Assembly: GCF_034274695.1 (NCBI RefSeq)
Contig: NZ_CP128362.1
Span: 5,396,501 to 5,460,500, forward strand
Direction of reading: 5' to 3'
Origin: Chitinophaga sp. LS1
Lineage (GTDB): Bacteria > Bacteroidota > Bacteroidia > Chitinophagales > Chitinophagaceae
Length of the DNA stretch: 64,000 nt
Of this stretch, positions 26,257 to 35,357 are shown in pieces (position 1 is the first letter of the stretch; every line of letters starts with the position of its first letter). Under the pieces are notes generated by a model. That model made no database searches and was not told where the DNA came from. It saw only the letters and a list, made by a program, of their open reading frames with translations. Made by a program: the position numbers and the translations under genes.

Positions 26257-26675
26257 ATAATCGTCTGAAAAATGCCAGTCGCTTTCGTCAGATCGTCTTT
26301 TGATACATTTCGTACTGCATCTGCCATCAATTCATTCAGCAATGGTTCCACAATACTGCGCATTTTTTTGCCTTCAGCTGTAAGGACGATGATCTTATTT
26401 CTGCGATCGGCGATGTCTTCCCTGCGTTCCAACAATCCTCTTTTAGTCATATTATCCAGCAGGTACACAATACTTACTTTGTCTTTGAAAATAGCGTCCG
26501 CGATCTCTTGTTGTTTCACGCCGTCTTTTTTCCAAAGTACGCGCATGACCTGCAGCATCTCAGTGGTAAGTGGAATATTATGTTCCTTGAAAGAGGCACG
26601 TATCCGCGCTTTGAAAGCCCCCTTTAATATCCCGAGTGAATCCGTAAAATCTGAAAACGTCTGGTTTTTAGTCAT
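26235..26675 (-). CDS. MarR family transcriptional regulator
   Basis: 146 residues, usual MarR length. Winged helix-turn-helix: MLQVMRVLWKKDGVKQQEIADAIFKDKVSIVYLLDNMTKRGL, wing ERREDIADRRNKIIVLTAEG with the conserved D-x-R-x-K. MarR dimers bind palindromes near their own promoter and release them on binding small ligands. Two copies of GTTAAAnnTTTAAC flank the gene (26201-26214 and 26702-26715), one in its promoter region, so autoregulation is likely. The divergent TlpA-like gene at 26807 may also be controlled by the upstream site. Confidence 0.9.
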   Translation of the reverse strand: MTKNQTFSDFTDSLGILKGAFKARIRASFKEHNIPLTTEMLQVMRVLWKKDGVKQQEIADAIFKDKVSIVYLLDNMTKRGLLERREDIADRRNKIIVLTAEGKKMRSIVEPLLNELMADAVRNVSKDDLTKATGIFQTIIKTLQEG

Positions 26676-26701
26676 GCGGGGGCTAAGTTAAGGTTTTAAT
26701 G

Positions 26702-26715
26702 GTTAAATGTTTAAC
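26702..26715. promoter_or_regulatory. Palindrome GTTAAATGTTTAAC, MarR operator candidate (promoter site)
   Basis: Inverted repeat GTTAAA-TG-TTTAAC, 27 bases upstream of the marR start and 58 bases before the TlpA-like promoter. Confidence 0.6.
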
Positions 26716-26772
26716 TTGTTTTTTAGAGAATTACAGCCAGGGCGATCATGCAGAAGAATTGATTTATACCAA

Positions 26773-26802
26773 TTGCAGGATGGCAGATATTCTGTAACTT
26801 AA
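26773..26802 (+). promoter_or_regulatory. Possible promoter for TlpA-like gene
   Basis: TTG (26773-26775), exactly 19 bases, then TAACTTAA (26795-26802), a partial match to TAnnTTTG. Confidence 0.4.
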
Positions 26803-26806
26803 CATC

Positions 26807-27268
26807 ATGTCTTTACTACCCGTTTTGTTTTACCTGACCTTCGCTGTCGGCACCGTACAACCCGATGTTGTTTTCAAAGATGAAAATAACAAAGAAATAT
26901 CCCTGAATGCCCTCAAAGGCAAAGTCGTTTTTATCAACTTCTGGGCTACCTGGTGCGGACCTTGCAAACAGGAGCTGCCCTCTATTCATAAGCTGAAACA
27001 GGCATTCAGAGATAATAATAAAATTGTGTTCCTCTTTGTAGACGTAGATGGTGATCTGGGTAAATCAAAAGCTTTTATGAAAAAGCATAAATATGACCTG
27101 CCGGTGTTTGCGCCTAAAAGTCCGATACCTTCCAACTTCCTGGGAAATGCAGTGCCCACCACAGTGATCATTGACAAGAAGGGGCGAATGGTTGGCCATA
27201 TTGAAGGAAGTATGGATTATTCAACCAAAGAGGTGATAAAAGGATTGAAAGATCTGACTGATTCGTAA
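26807..27268 (+). CDS. TlpA-like thioredoxin-fold protein
   Basis: 153 residues. A hydrophobic N-terminus (LLPVLFYLTFAVGTV) acts as a signal or anchor, so the domain is probably periplasmic. INFWATWCGPCKQELP carries the redox cysteines 50 and 53, followed by VFLFVDVDGDLGKSKAFM and the cis-proline VPTTVIID. TlpA/ResA-type proteins reduce disulfides in exported proteins, for example during cytochrome c maturation. Divergent from marR across a shared operator-like palindrome, which suggests linked regulation. Confidence 0.88.
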   Translation: MSLLPVLFYLTFAVGTVQPDVVFKDENNKEISLNALKGKVVFINFWATWCGPCKQELPSIHKLKQAFRDNNKIVFLFVDVDGDLGKSKAFMKKHKYDLPVFAPKSPIPSNFLGNAVPTTVIIDKKGRMVGHIEGSMDYSTKEVIKGLKDLTDS

Positions 27269-27333
27269 ATTCTTCCTATCGGTAGTGAGGGTACCTGGTA
27301 CACCTTCAATATATCTCCGGCTATCATTACCTG

Positions 27334-27692
27334 TTGGCGGTTGGAAGCGAAAGCTTCGCCAGGCATAAGATGATTGATATGGGGAAGGAGCAGGTGTTCT
27401 ATATGGAGAAGTCGATCAGTGAGGTGGCATATGGAATGATCGCTGCAATCTATCATAAAGCTGTTCCTGCTGCAGATGCGACCTCCCGCAGGCGGGGAAT
27501 TTCCGAAGCCTTTAAACGGCTTTTATTGCTTTATTTCAGAGAAATGAAAAGCGCTGGCGAATATGCGGCTAAATTAAACATGACCCATTCATCCCTTACT
27601 GGCCCCATGCAGTGCAGATATTCCTGATTTCGTTATTGCCGGAAAGATGGATAGATAAAGCTACGAAGGCAGCCATGAAGAAAGAATTATAA
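27334..27692 (+). pseudogene. Decayed fragments: AraC-type regulator remnant and a second tail
   Basis: The frame at 27334-27627 encodes FKRLLLLYFREMKSAGEYAA then KLNMTHSSL, the start of an AraC/XylS DNA-binding domain, but it stops before the second helix-turn-helix. One base later the frame 27600-27692 gives WPHAVQIFLISLLPERWIDK, which resembles the C-terminal tail of a short-chain dehydrogenase (uncertain). Both look like remnants joined by deletion. No full gene exists here. Confidence 0.5.
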
Positions 27693-27953
27693 TCCAGCCC
27701 GGCAGAAGACAGGCTGTTTTCCCTTCTAATTATTGTTATTTATACGAGTGGCGAAGGTAGAAGGGAATTCTGTGGAAATTCTGTAGAAATAAAAAAAGAC
27801 CGCAAACCTGCGATCACATATTTTAATTATTCCCCATATCGCCATACCCATAACTCACCACCCTCGCCAACCTCCACTTCGCACGGGCAATGGAATCATT
27901 TGTGCAAAAATATATTGTTTAACTTAACTTGCAGGGATTTTTAACTTTAATGT
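27693..27953. other. Gap with orphan minus-strand terminator and gene tail
   Basis: On the minus strand 27897-27826 reads as a short tail (NDSIARAKWRLARVVSYGYG..stop) followed by a hairpin GATCGCA/TGCGGTC with T7 (27815-27791). No intact gene feeds this terminator, so it is probably the end of a deleted minus-strand gene. Confidence 0.35.
27942..27949 (+). promoter_or_regulatory. Possible -7 box for SEC-C protein
   Basis: TAACTTTA, one mismatch to TAnnTTTG, four bases before the ATG at 27954. Confidence 0.3.
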
Positions 27954-28571
27954 ATGACAAGTCCAATTGAGATTACACCCGCTGTGCAGCAACTGATCAA
28001 TCGTGTAGGGTCAGAATATGACTACGAAATTATACCTGTACAACCACAGGTAGTGGATAGTGGTCGCATGGTACCCGGGTGGGCGGTATGGTTGAGTGAG
28101 TTTATCTGCGAAGCAGCACCAACAGAAGTGTGGGAGAATGAAAATGGCGATTTAATGGCTGTGACACCCCCTCCCGCGCCGATCGCACAAATGATGTTCA
28201 TTCCTGATGACAATCTTAATGGTGATGAGAAGCATGTACGTGTCAGCGTTAGTAATAACCCACTGGTAGATCACCTGATCGCATTGGCAAATCTGAAAGA
28301 TTTTCTTGTACAATATGGAACAGTGCTGGAAGATGGTAAAGTGAATTTCAATACCTATACTGGTAATGTATATAACCATTATGATGCCCTGTTCAATAAC
28401 CTGCTGCTTTTCCTGTCAGAAGGAAAGAAGATAGGGGCTAAGTGCTATTGTGGAAGTATGAAACCATATAGTCAATGTCACGGTAAGAACCTGCCTGCGG
28501 CGATTGAAGAAGATATGAAAGCAGTGAAGAAGTTCAATGATTCACTGAAGGAGGACGAAGTGAAGGAATAG
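27954..28571 (+). CDS. SEC-C motif protein of unknown function
   Basis: 205 residues, soluble. The C-terminal CYCGSMKPYSQCHGK is a SEC-C zinc-binding motif (CxCxS...CH), first known from the C-terminus of SecA, where it binds zinc and contacts SecB and ribosomes. The upstream 150 residues match nothing I recognise. No signal peptide. Stands alone; a weak promoter box lies at the start codon. A role in protein quality control is possible but unsupported by context. Confidence 0.75.
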   Translation: MTSPIEITPAVQQLINRVGSEYDYEIIPVQPQVVDSGRMVPGWAVWLSEFICEAAPTEVWENENGDLMAVTPPPAPIAQMMFIPDDNLNGDEKHVRVSVSNNPLVDHLIALANLKDFLVQYGTVLEDGKVNFNTYTGNVYNHYDALFNNLLLFLSEGKKIGAKCYCGSMKPYSQCHGKNLPAAIEEDMKAVKKFNDSLKEDEVKE

Positions 28572-28713
28572 CTTTTCCTGGTTCATGTAAGTTGTAAGAG
28601 AATACCACTTTTAGGGACTGATCACCATCAGGTTGGGAGGTGATCCCTATTATATATAAGTAAGGAGGGTTGACAATACTTTTAACAGTTATACAAGGTC
28701 AATATTTTAAACT

Positions 28714-30813
28714 ATGCGCAGCTTTTATCTATCATGCTTATGTGCGCTTCTATGCGTGCTTTCAGTTAATGCACAGGAGTTGAGATCACCAGATGGAAAT
28801 TTTATTTTAGCTTTTAAAGTGAACAGTGGGGTGCCTGTTTATACATTACAGTATAAAGGCAAGACCGTGATCAATGAAAGTAAACTGGGATTTGAACTCA
28901 GACAACTGGGTTCATTCAGTAAGGACTTTACCATTAAGGGGACTGCTACCAAATCGGAAGACCAGACCTGGCAACCGGTTTGGGGACAACAAAAAGACAT
29001 CAGGGATTACCACAATGAATTGTTTGTACAGCTTACACAGGCTGCTACAGGCAGAGAGCTGGATATCCGCTTCCGGTTATTCAATGATGGGTTGGGTTTC
29101 AGGTATGAATTCCCTGTTCAACCGAACCTGCGCCATCTCAGTATTCAGAATGAGGTGACAGAGTTTAATCTGGCCAAAGATTATAAGGCCTTCTGGCTGC
29201 CGGGAGATTATGATACGAATGAGTTTGAAACAGTAACGTCTAAAATCTCAGAGATTCATTCCCTGATTGGCAAGGCGAGAGAACCGATGGCGGCTAATTC
29301 TCCTACACCAAATCTGGCGGTGCAGACTCCCCTTATGCTGAAATCAGATGATGGTTTGTATGTAAATATTCATGAAGCCGCATTGGTAGATTTCCCGGCA
29401 ATGTGTCTGAATGTAGATGACCAGCATTTTATCTTTAGTGCACACCTGACTCCTGATAAACTGGGTAACAGGGGATTTGTGCAGACAGGGAAAACCAGTC
29501 CATGGAGAACGGTGATCGTGAGTGATGATGCGCGTCAGATACTGGCGTCTACCCTGATACTGAACCTGAATGTGCCTTGTGCCATTGAAGACCCGAGCTG
29601 GATCCATCCTGTGAAGTATGTTGGTGTGTGGTGGGAATACTTTACTGGTGGTGGTTCTACCTGGCAGTATACTGACAATCAGGATATCATCATTGGTAAA
29701 ACAGATTACAAGACATTAACACCTAATGGACATCATGGCGCTAATACTGCACATGTAAAAGAGATGATTGATTTTGCGGCAACGAATGGTTTTGATGCCG
29801 TGCTGGTGGAAGGTTGGAATGAAGGTTGGGAAGATGGTACGGCAAATGCAAAGGAGCATATCTATAGTTTTACGAAAGCATATCCAGACTTTGATGTACA
29901 GGAGCTGCACAAATATGCTGCTTCAAAGAATGTGAAGATCATTATGCATCATGAAACGACTTCTTCCGTAACGGATTACGAACGTCAGCTGGAAGATGCA
30001 TTTCAGTTCATGGTAGATAATGGTTATAATTCCGTGAAGACAGGTTATGTTGGACCTATTCAGCCACATAGCGAATACCACGATGGGCAGTACATGGTGA
30101 ACCATTATCTGCATGTGGCGCAGCTGGCGGCGAAGTATAAAATAATGGTAGACTCTCACGAGGCGGTGCGTCCGACTGGTTTGTGCCGTACCTGGCCGAA
30201 CTGGTTAGCACAGGAATCTGCAAGAGGAACTGAGTTCGAATCTTTTGGTGGAAACAGACCGGATCATACCTGTGTGCTGCCATTTACGCGATTGATGGGT
30301 GGACCAATGGATTATACACCAGGCATCTTTGAAGGAAACCTGGAGGTGTATGGTAAGAATAAAGCGAAACTGAGCACTACACTGGTAAAACAGCTGGCAC
30401 TGTACGTAACCATGTATAGCCCGTTGCAGATGGCGGCGGATCTGCCTGCGAATTATAATAAGTTTGCCGATGCATTTCAGTTTATTAAAGATGTAGCGGT
30501 TGACTGGGACAATACTTATGTGCTGGAAGCAGAACCCGGAGATTATATCACGATTGCACGGAAGGCCAAGGCAAAAGAAGAGTGGTACATTGGTGGTATT
30601 ACGGATGAAAATGCACGTGAGGCGGTGATTAAATTTGATTTCTTACCGGCAGGGAAGAAGTATACGGCGACGGTGTATGCAGATGATAAAGATATCAGCT
30701 GGAAAGTAAATCCACAGAAGTATACGATTAAGAAAATGGTGGTGACGAATAAGACGGTATTGAAGCAAAAGCTGGCACCGGGTGGAGGTGTGGCGATTAG
30801 TGTGAAACCGTAA
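28714..30813 (+). CDS. susB: GH97 alpha-glucosidase (SusB-like)
   Basis: 699 residues with signal peptide (cut after VNAQ). The sequence follows Bacteroides SusB closely: MHHETTSS, DSHEAVRPTG, ARGTEFESFGG and FTRLMGGPMDYTPGIFE. The glutamates E414, E483 and E507 keep the spacing of SusB E439, E508 and E532, so the inverting catalytic set is complete. SusB hydrolyses alpha-1,4/1,6-linked glucose from malto-oligosaccharides in the periplasm. It is followed after 22 bases by a GH92 gene and no SusC/SusD pair is present in the window, so regulation and transport partners lie elsewhere. Confidence 0.93.
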   Translation: MRSFYLSCLCALLCVLSVNAQELRSPDGNFILAFKVNSGVPVYTLQYKGKTVINESKLGFELRQLGSFSKDFTIKGTATKSEDQTWQPVWGQQKDIRDYHNELFVQLTQAATGRELDIRFRLFNDGLGFRYEFPVQPNLRHLSIQNEVTEFNLAKDYKAFWLPGDYDTNEFETVTSKISEIHSLIGKAREPMAANSPTPNLAVQTPLMLKSDDGLYVNIHEAALVDFPAMCLNVDDQHFIFSAHLTPDKLGNRGFVQTGKTSPWRTVIVSDDARQILASTLILNLNVPCAIEDPSWIHPVKYVGVWWEYFTGGGSTWQYTDNQDIIIGKTDYKTLTPNGHHGANTAHVKEMIDFAATNGFDAVLVEGWNEGWEDGTANAKEHIYSFTKAYPDFDVQELHKYAASKNVKIIMHHETTSSVTDYERQLEDAFQFMVDNGYNSVKTGYVGPIQPHSEYHDGQYMVNHYLHVAQLAAKYKIMVDSHEAVRPTGLCRTWPNWLAQESARGTEFESFGGNRPDHTCVLPFTRLMGGPMDYTPGIFEGNLEVYGKNKAKLSTTLVKQLALYVTMYSPLQMAADLPANYNKFADAFQFIKDVAVDWDNTYVLEAEPGDYITIARKAKAKEEWYIGGITDENAREAVIKFDFLPAGKKYTATVYADDKDISWKVNPQKYTIKKMVVTNKTVLKQKLAPGGGVAISVKP

Positions 30814-30835
30814 GGATCTATATAGGAATTAGCAT

Positions 30836-33133
30836 ATGAAAAAACTATTTTACCTATCCCTATGCATCTTTGCTGCATGTAAGGGAACCGAACCACTGAA
30901 GGAAGACTATACAAAATTCGTAAAGCCCAATATCGGCACCGCTCACAGTCGGTATTTTTTCTACACACCTGCTGCCATTCCCTTTGGTATGGCCAAACTG
31001 GCGCCATCGACAAATGGCAGCTATGGGAATAAAGATGGTTGGGAAGCAGTGGGGTATGATGAACGTCATACATCGATAGAAGGCTTCCCTAACTTCCATG
31101 AATTTCAGGTAGGCGGTATCGTATTTGCACCTACTACCGGTAAATTACAAACCACTCCCGGCAAGATGGAAGACCCGGAAAGCGGTTACCGATCCAGCTT
31201 TGATCATAAAGATGAAAAGGCGACTGCCGGTTATTACAGTGTAATGTTAAAAGATTACGGTATCAAAGCGGAACTGACTGCCACTGCCAGAGTTGGTTTT
31301 CACCGGTATACTTTCCCCCAATCCGATTCATCCAATATCATTTTTGATATTGGTCACCGCATGGGCGAAAGCGGCCCTGTTGTTGATGCCGCCGTTACAC
31401 TCGTAGATGGTAATCATATCGAAGGATATGTCATTACCAAACCTGAATATGTAAAGAAATACCAGGCAGCAGCCACTGTACCTATGTACTTCTCCGCTGT
31501 ACTGGATAAGGCCCCTGCTGCGTACGGTACCTTTATTGATAGTATCACTACCCCGGGTGCCAAAGAAGTAAAAGGCAAAGGCGCCGGCATCTACCTCACT
31601 TACAAAACCACTGCCAATGAACCGATAAATATAAAAGTGGGGTTGTCTTATACTTCTGTTGAAAATGCAAGACTGAACCTGGAAACAGAAGCTAAGGAAC
31701 TGACCTTTGATCAGGCTTTTAAGCAGGCAAATGCCGCATGGAACGAAAAACTGGGCCGCATTGCTGTTGAAGGCGGAAAGGAGGAAGACAAAGTGAAATT
31801 CTACACAGGCCTCTTCCATGCCTTATTAGGCAGAGGATTGGCCAGTGATGTAAACAACGCCTATCCAAAGAATGACGGCACCATTGGAAAGGCAGATCAT
31901 GCTTTCTATAACACAGATGCCATCTGGGGCGGATACTGGAATCTCACACCTGTATGGGCAATTGCCTATCCTGAATATTACGCAGACTTCATTAAGGGCC
32001 AGTTATTAATTTACAAAGAAACCGGTTGGCTGGCTGATGGTCTGGCAGCTGGAAAATATGTATCTGGTGTAGGTACGAACTTTACCGGCTTAGTCATCGC
32101 CGCTGCTTATAATATCGGTATCCGCGACTTTGATGTAAACCTCGCCTATGAAGCCGCTTTGAAAAACGAGATCGGTTACGAGGGCAGGGTACCGGGCGCC
32201 GGTAAAATGGATGTAGGTGCTTTTGTAAAAAGAGGTTTCTGTCCTTATATTAACAATGACGATCAGTCTACAAGAGAACTAACCACAGCAGGTTCTCAAT
32301 TCGGCACTTCACACACATTGGAGTATTCTTTCAGCAGTTATGCCGTAGCACAGTTTGCAAAAGCACTGGGCAAGACAAAGGACTACGAACAACTGATGAA
32401 ACTCTCACAGGGATGGAAACTGCTGTACGACTCAGCTACTAAATTTATACATCCCCGGGATATCAAAGGTGAGTTTATTAAAGACTTCGATCCTGCTGCC
32501 CCATGGGTAGGTTTTCAGGAAGGGAATGCATGGCAGTATACTTTCTTTGTGCCACATGAGCCGGAGCAATTAGTGCGTTTAATTGGAAAAGACGTATTTA
32601 ACCGTCGCCTTGACAGCATCTTTACCATCTCTCAGGAAAACATCTTTGGTGGCGGCAAGGAGATAGATGCCTTTGCTGGTTTGAAAGGATTATATAACCA
32701 GGGTAATCAGCCTAACCTGCATATCTCCTGGTTATTCAATTTCTCTGGCAGACCTGATCTGACGCAGAAATGGGTGCGTGCGATCTGTAATGAGTTTTAT
32801 GGAACAGATGGTATCCATGGATATGGATACGGGCAGGACGAAGATCAGGGTCAAATGGGTGCGTGGTATGTACTGGCAGGTATCGGTCTGTTCGATGTAA
32901 AGGGATTGACGGCTCCTGATGCGTCTTTCCAGCTGGCTAGTCCTTTGTTTGACAAGATCACGATCAATGGTGGTAAAAAGCCATTCGTCATCACGGCAGA
33001 GAATAACAGTGACAAAAATATCTATATACAGGAAGCGAGTTTGAATGGCAAATCTACTGATAAGATCCCTTATCAGGATGTGGTGAATGGAGGCACACTT
33101 CATTTGAAGATGGGTGCACAACCCCGCTATTAG
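30836..33133 (+). CDS. GH92 family alpha-mannosidase lipoprotein
   Basis: 765 residues. Lipobox FAAC at residues 12-15 makes it a lipoprotein. N-terminal beta-sandwich starts at VKPNIGTAHSRYFFYTPAAIP; the (alpha/alpha)6 domain includes YNTDAIWGGYWNLTPVWA, NDDQSTRELTTAGS and EGNAWQYTFFVPHEP, the characteristic GH92 blocks. GH92 enzymes are Ca2+-dependent exo-alpha-mannosidases on fungal mannan or N-glycans. Paired with the SusB-like enzyme, it suggests use of host or fungal glycans, although some GH92 members use other linkages. A strong terminator follows. Confidence 0.9.
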   Translation: MKKLFYLSLCIFAACKGTEPLKEDYTKFVKPNIGTAHSRYFFYTPAAIPFGMAKLAPSTNGSYGNKDGWEAVGYDERHTSIEGFPNFHEFQVGGIVFAPTTGKLQTTPGKMEDPESGYRSSFDHKDEKATAGYYSVMLKDYGIKAELTATARVGFHRYTFPQSDSSNIIFDIGHRMGESGPVVDAAVTLVDGNHIEGYVITKPEYVKKYQAAATVPMYFSAVLDKAPAAYGTFIDSITTPGAKEVKGKGAGIYLTYKTTANEPINIKVGLSYTSVENARLNLETEAKELTFDQAFKQANAAWNEKLGRIAVEGGKEEDKVKFYTGLFHALLGRGLASDVNNAYPKNDGTIGKADHAFYNTDAIWGGYWNLTPVWAIAYPEYYADFIKGQLLIYKETGWLADGLAAGKYVSGVGTNFTGLVIAAAYNIGIRDFDVNLAYEAALKNEIGYEGRVPGAGKMDVGAFVKRGFCPYINNDDQSTRELTTAGSQFGTSHTLEYSFSSYAVAQFAKALGKTKDYEQLMKLSQGWKLLYDSATKFIHPRDIKGEFIKDFDPAAPWVGFQEGNAWQYTFFVPHEPEQLVRLIGKDVFNRRLDSIFTISQENIFGGGKEIDAFAGLKGLYNQGNQPNLHISWLFNFSGRPDLTQKWVRAICNEFYGTDGIHGYGYGQDEDQGQMGAWYVLAGIGLFDVKGLTAPDASFQLASPLFDKITINGGKKPFVITAENNSDKNIYIQEASLNGKSTDKIPYQDVVNGGTLHLKMGAQPRY

Positions 33134-33138
33134 TTTTA

Positions 33139-33182
33139 ATTAAAAGGGGGTGTGTCATACTATTGATACACCCCCTTTTAAT
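33139..33182. terminator. Strong terminator after GH92 gene / EamA gene
   Basis: Perfect 15-bp stem ATTAAAAGGGGGTGT / ACACCCCCTTTTAAT around a 14-base loop; works in both directions. Its right half (read on the minus strand) is homologous to the repeat unit next to it. Confidence 0.85.
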
Positions 33183-33185
33183 TTG

Positions 33186-33365
33186 GTTATCCCTGATGGA
33201 AATAGATAATCATTTATGTGATGCCCAGTGCGTTTATTAATTTTGATACATCCTCTTTTTATTCTGTTATCCCTGATGGAAACAGCGAGTCATTTATGTG
33301 ATGCCCAGTGCGTTTATTTATTTTTTATACATCTTCTATTCTGTTACCCCTGATGGAAATAGCTA
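33186..33365 (-). repeat. ~80-bp repeat (2+ copies) at the EamA 3' end; dispersed repeat copy A
   Basis: GTTA(T/C)CCCTGATGGAAA recurs at 33186, 33266 and 33343; between them TCATTTATGTGATGCCCAG and GATACATC are shared. The last unit contains the EamA stop codon, and the first runs into the terminator. The order of motifs matches copies at 35545-35660 and 40943-41054. Confidence 0.8.
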
Positions 33366-34256
33366 GTCTTTTGTCGGTTCATTTCTATCAGGAACAACCT
33401 CTTTTTTTATCTTTATCTCTGAAATGATAGTCGCCCCAAAGATCAGCAAACCACCTACCAACAACCGCACCGACAAACTCTCATCCAATATCAGGAAAGC
33501 AAAAAATGCCGCAAACACCGGTTCAAATAAATAGATGATCGCCACCTTTTCCGCACTGATATACCGCTGGGAAATGTTGGAAACAGAATACATAAACGCG
33601 GTTGAGAAAAGCGCACAATACACTATTCCCATCCAGAATACATTAGTATCCGGTTGCCAGTTGGCCGAAGTATCCAGCAGTGCGATGATCAATGTCACAA
33701 TCGTACACGTCGCAAACATGGGCACTATCGTAGGTACTAAATTCCTCCTTGCCGTATATCGTTCTACATTGATCAGGTAAACGGCAAACCCTAATGAGCC
33801 TGCTGTAGTATAAACATCTCCTATACTTATTTTGAAATCCCCTTTTAAGGAAATAACAATCGTACCCGCCAATGCCATCAATGCTGCCAGCCATATTTTC
33901 AATGCGACCTTTTTTCTGAAAAAAGCCACTTTCATAACAGGCACAATCACTACACAGGTACTGGCTATTAATGAACATTGCGAAGCGGAGGAATATTTCA
34001 ATCCTAATGTTTGCAGGTGTATACCTACCAACAGTGGTATGGCTAGTTTCATACCCATGACAATATCTTCATTGTTTGTCTCTTTCAGACTTTTAGCGAA
34101 TACCAGGCAAAGTACAAGGGTAGCCAGCAGAAACCGGTAAAATAAAAACGTATCCGGCGAAAGGTCGCCCACAGCCAGCTTGGTCACAGGGTAGGAGATA
34201 CCCCAGAATGCACAACCTAAAATTAGTAAAATTAAAAACAGGCTTTTTTTCTCCAT
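33363..34256 (-). CDS. EamA family transporter
   Basis: 297 residues, ten hydrophobic segments in two five-helix halves, the drug/metabolite transporter fold. GCAFWGISYPVTKLAVGDLSP opens the first EamA repeat and YLFEPVFAAFFAFLILDE closes the second. These permeases export metabolites or small organic compounds; the substrate is not predictable. The stop codon is embedded in an 80-bp repeat array. Confidence 0.88.
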   Translation of the reverse strand: MEKKSLFLILLILGCAFWGISYPVTKLAVGDLSPDTFLFYRFLLATLVLCLVFAKSLKETNNEDIVMGMKLAIPLLVGIHLQTLGLKYSSASQCSLIASTCVVIVPVMKVAFFRKKVALKIWLAALMALAGTIVISLKGDFKISIGDVYTTAGSLGFAVYLINVERYTARRNLVPTIVPMFATCTIVTLIIALLDTSANWQPDTNVFWMGIVYCALFSTAFMYSVSNISQRYISAEKVAIIYLFEPVFAAFFAFLILDESLSVRLLVGGLLIFGATIISEIKIKKEVVPDRNEPTKD

Positions 34257-34260
34257 TTGA

Positions 34261-34425
34261 CTATTGTAAACTTTTCTTCATCGTAATGTCAATCTGCTCT
34301 TCATCGCCGGGTTGAAAGATATGTTCATAGAACGCAACAACCCCAATTTTTTCATAAAAGCCTAATGCACGGTGATTTCGATGCAAATGCAATACGATTA
34401 GGTTCGCTTCTTCTACAGAGAAGGA
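34261..34425 (-). pseudogene. GNAT acetyltransferase remnant (C-terminus only)
   Basis: Minus strand reads HRNHRALGFYEKIGVV, FYEHIFQPGDEEQIDITMKK then stop at 34261. This is the last ~50 residues of a Gcn5-related acetyltransferase; the acetyl-CoA binding part is absent. A truncated relic next to an intact acetyltransferase. Confidence 0.65.
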
Positions 34426-34482
34426 GATTATAAAGAGAGTGAAGATCTTAATGATGAGTATATAGCATTAGAACTTAAATGT
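34405..34482 (+). pseudogene. Second acetyltransferase tail, opposite strand
   Basis: Plus strand reads RFFYREGDYKESEDLNDEYI then ALELK, the pattern of another acetyltransferase C-terminus (FYxxxGFxExEDLxDEY). It starts where the minus-strand remnant is broken, so the breakpoint near 34405 joins two gene tails. Confidence 0.45.
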
Positions 34483-34950
34483 CATATCATGCCATATCTC
34501 TCCGCCATGTACGGAGTTAGAAATCCCAAGGTTGCTGAACCCAAACTTCTCATAATAAGGCACAAGATATTCCTTGCATGTCAACGTGACACCCACTCTT
34601 TCTTCCTCCTTTGCTTTATTTATAAAATGGCGGATCAATTGTCCGGCATACCCCTGCTTCCTGAAATCAGGTGATACGGCAAGGCCAAATATGCTTTGCC
34701 ATTTCCCCTCTTCATTGTGAAGGTGAGCATCGGCGAACATTTCATCTACAATGGTTTCATTGTCAGTCACCATTCCATTGATGTAACCTACCAGCTGGCC
34801 TTCGGTTTCCAATACCCAGAAATGACCGGGGAAAAACTCGAGTCTTTTGATAAATGACTCGCGTGACGCGGCTTCGTTAGAAGGGAAGCATCTGTGTTCA
34901 AGTGCGGTGATCGTATCTAAGTCGGTTAGGGTTGCGATTCTAAATTTCAT
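34468..34950 (-). CDS. GNAT family N-acetyltransferase
   Basis: 160 residues from MKFRIATLTDLDTI, which I prefer over an ATG ten codons upstream because it overlaps the stop of the preceding gene by 4 bases (ATGA). FGLAVSPDFRKQGYAGQLIRHF is the acetyl-CoA pyrophosphate-binding motif A; CKEYLVPYYEKFGFSNLG is motif B. It resembles arylalkylamine/serotonin N-acetyltransferase-like members, which acetylate small amines. Coupled to the YnfA-like gene. Confidence 0.88.
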   Translation of the reverse strand: MKFRIATLTDLDTITALEHRCFPSNEAASRESFIKRLEFFPGHFWVLETEGQLVGYINGMVTDNETIVDEMFADAHLHNEEGKWQSIFGLAVSPDFRKQGYAGQLIRHFINKAKEEERVGVTLTCKEYLVPYYEKFGFSNLGISNSVHGGEIWHDMTFKF

Positions 34951-35279
34951 ATATTTCTGGGTGCATAAAAGATAATACAAACGCCTATTAATGCAATAAT
35001 TGCTCCAATAATGTCATACCGGTCTGGTCGGAACCCGTCTATTTTCCAGGCCCATAATAAAGATAAAACAATGAAAATTCCACCATAGGTTGCATAGGTC
35101 CTCGCAAAATTGGCTGTCTGTAAAGTCGCGACCATGCCATATAATACCAGAATAATACCTCCTGCAATCCCATACCATAAAGGTTTTCCTTCCCGTATCC
35201 AGCGCCAGATCAGGTAGCCACCACCTATTTCGCAGATACCTGCCAGTAAAAAGATGCCTAAAGATTTTAAAACTGCCAT
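34947..35279 (-). CDS. YnfA/UPF0060 family small membrane protein
   Basis: 110 residues with four hydrophobic segments. LLAGICEIGGGYLIWRWIREGK and ATYGGIFIVLSLLWAWKIDG, PDRYDIIGAIIALIGVCII are the YnfA/UPF0060 blocks; the family is related to small multidrug resistance proteins. It overlaps the acetyltransferase start by 4 bases, so the pair is one operon, perhaps for detoxifying amines by export and acetylation (inference). Confidence 0.9.
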   Translation of the reverse strand: MAVLKSLGIFLLAGICEIGGGYLIWRWIREGKPLWYGIAGGIILVLYGMVATLQTANFARTYATYGGIFIVLSLLWAWKIDGFRPDRYDIIGAIIALIGVCIIFYAPRNI

Positions 35280-35357
35280 TGTACAAATATATCACTATTG
35301 TAACTTTAGTGACACAAGTACTCCCTTCCGGATCGTAATATTAGGGGGAAGTATTCA

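Noticed and set aside
28614..28649. Imperfect hairpin GGACTGATCACC / GGTGATCCCT before the GH97 gene
   Set aside because: It has a bulge and no T run, and no link to a regulator was visible; not strong enough to call a regulatory element.
35284..35291. TATATTTG box before the YnfA-like gene
   Set aside because: It lies 5 bases from the start codon and lacks a spaced TTG, so it may be chance.
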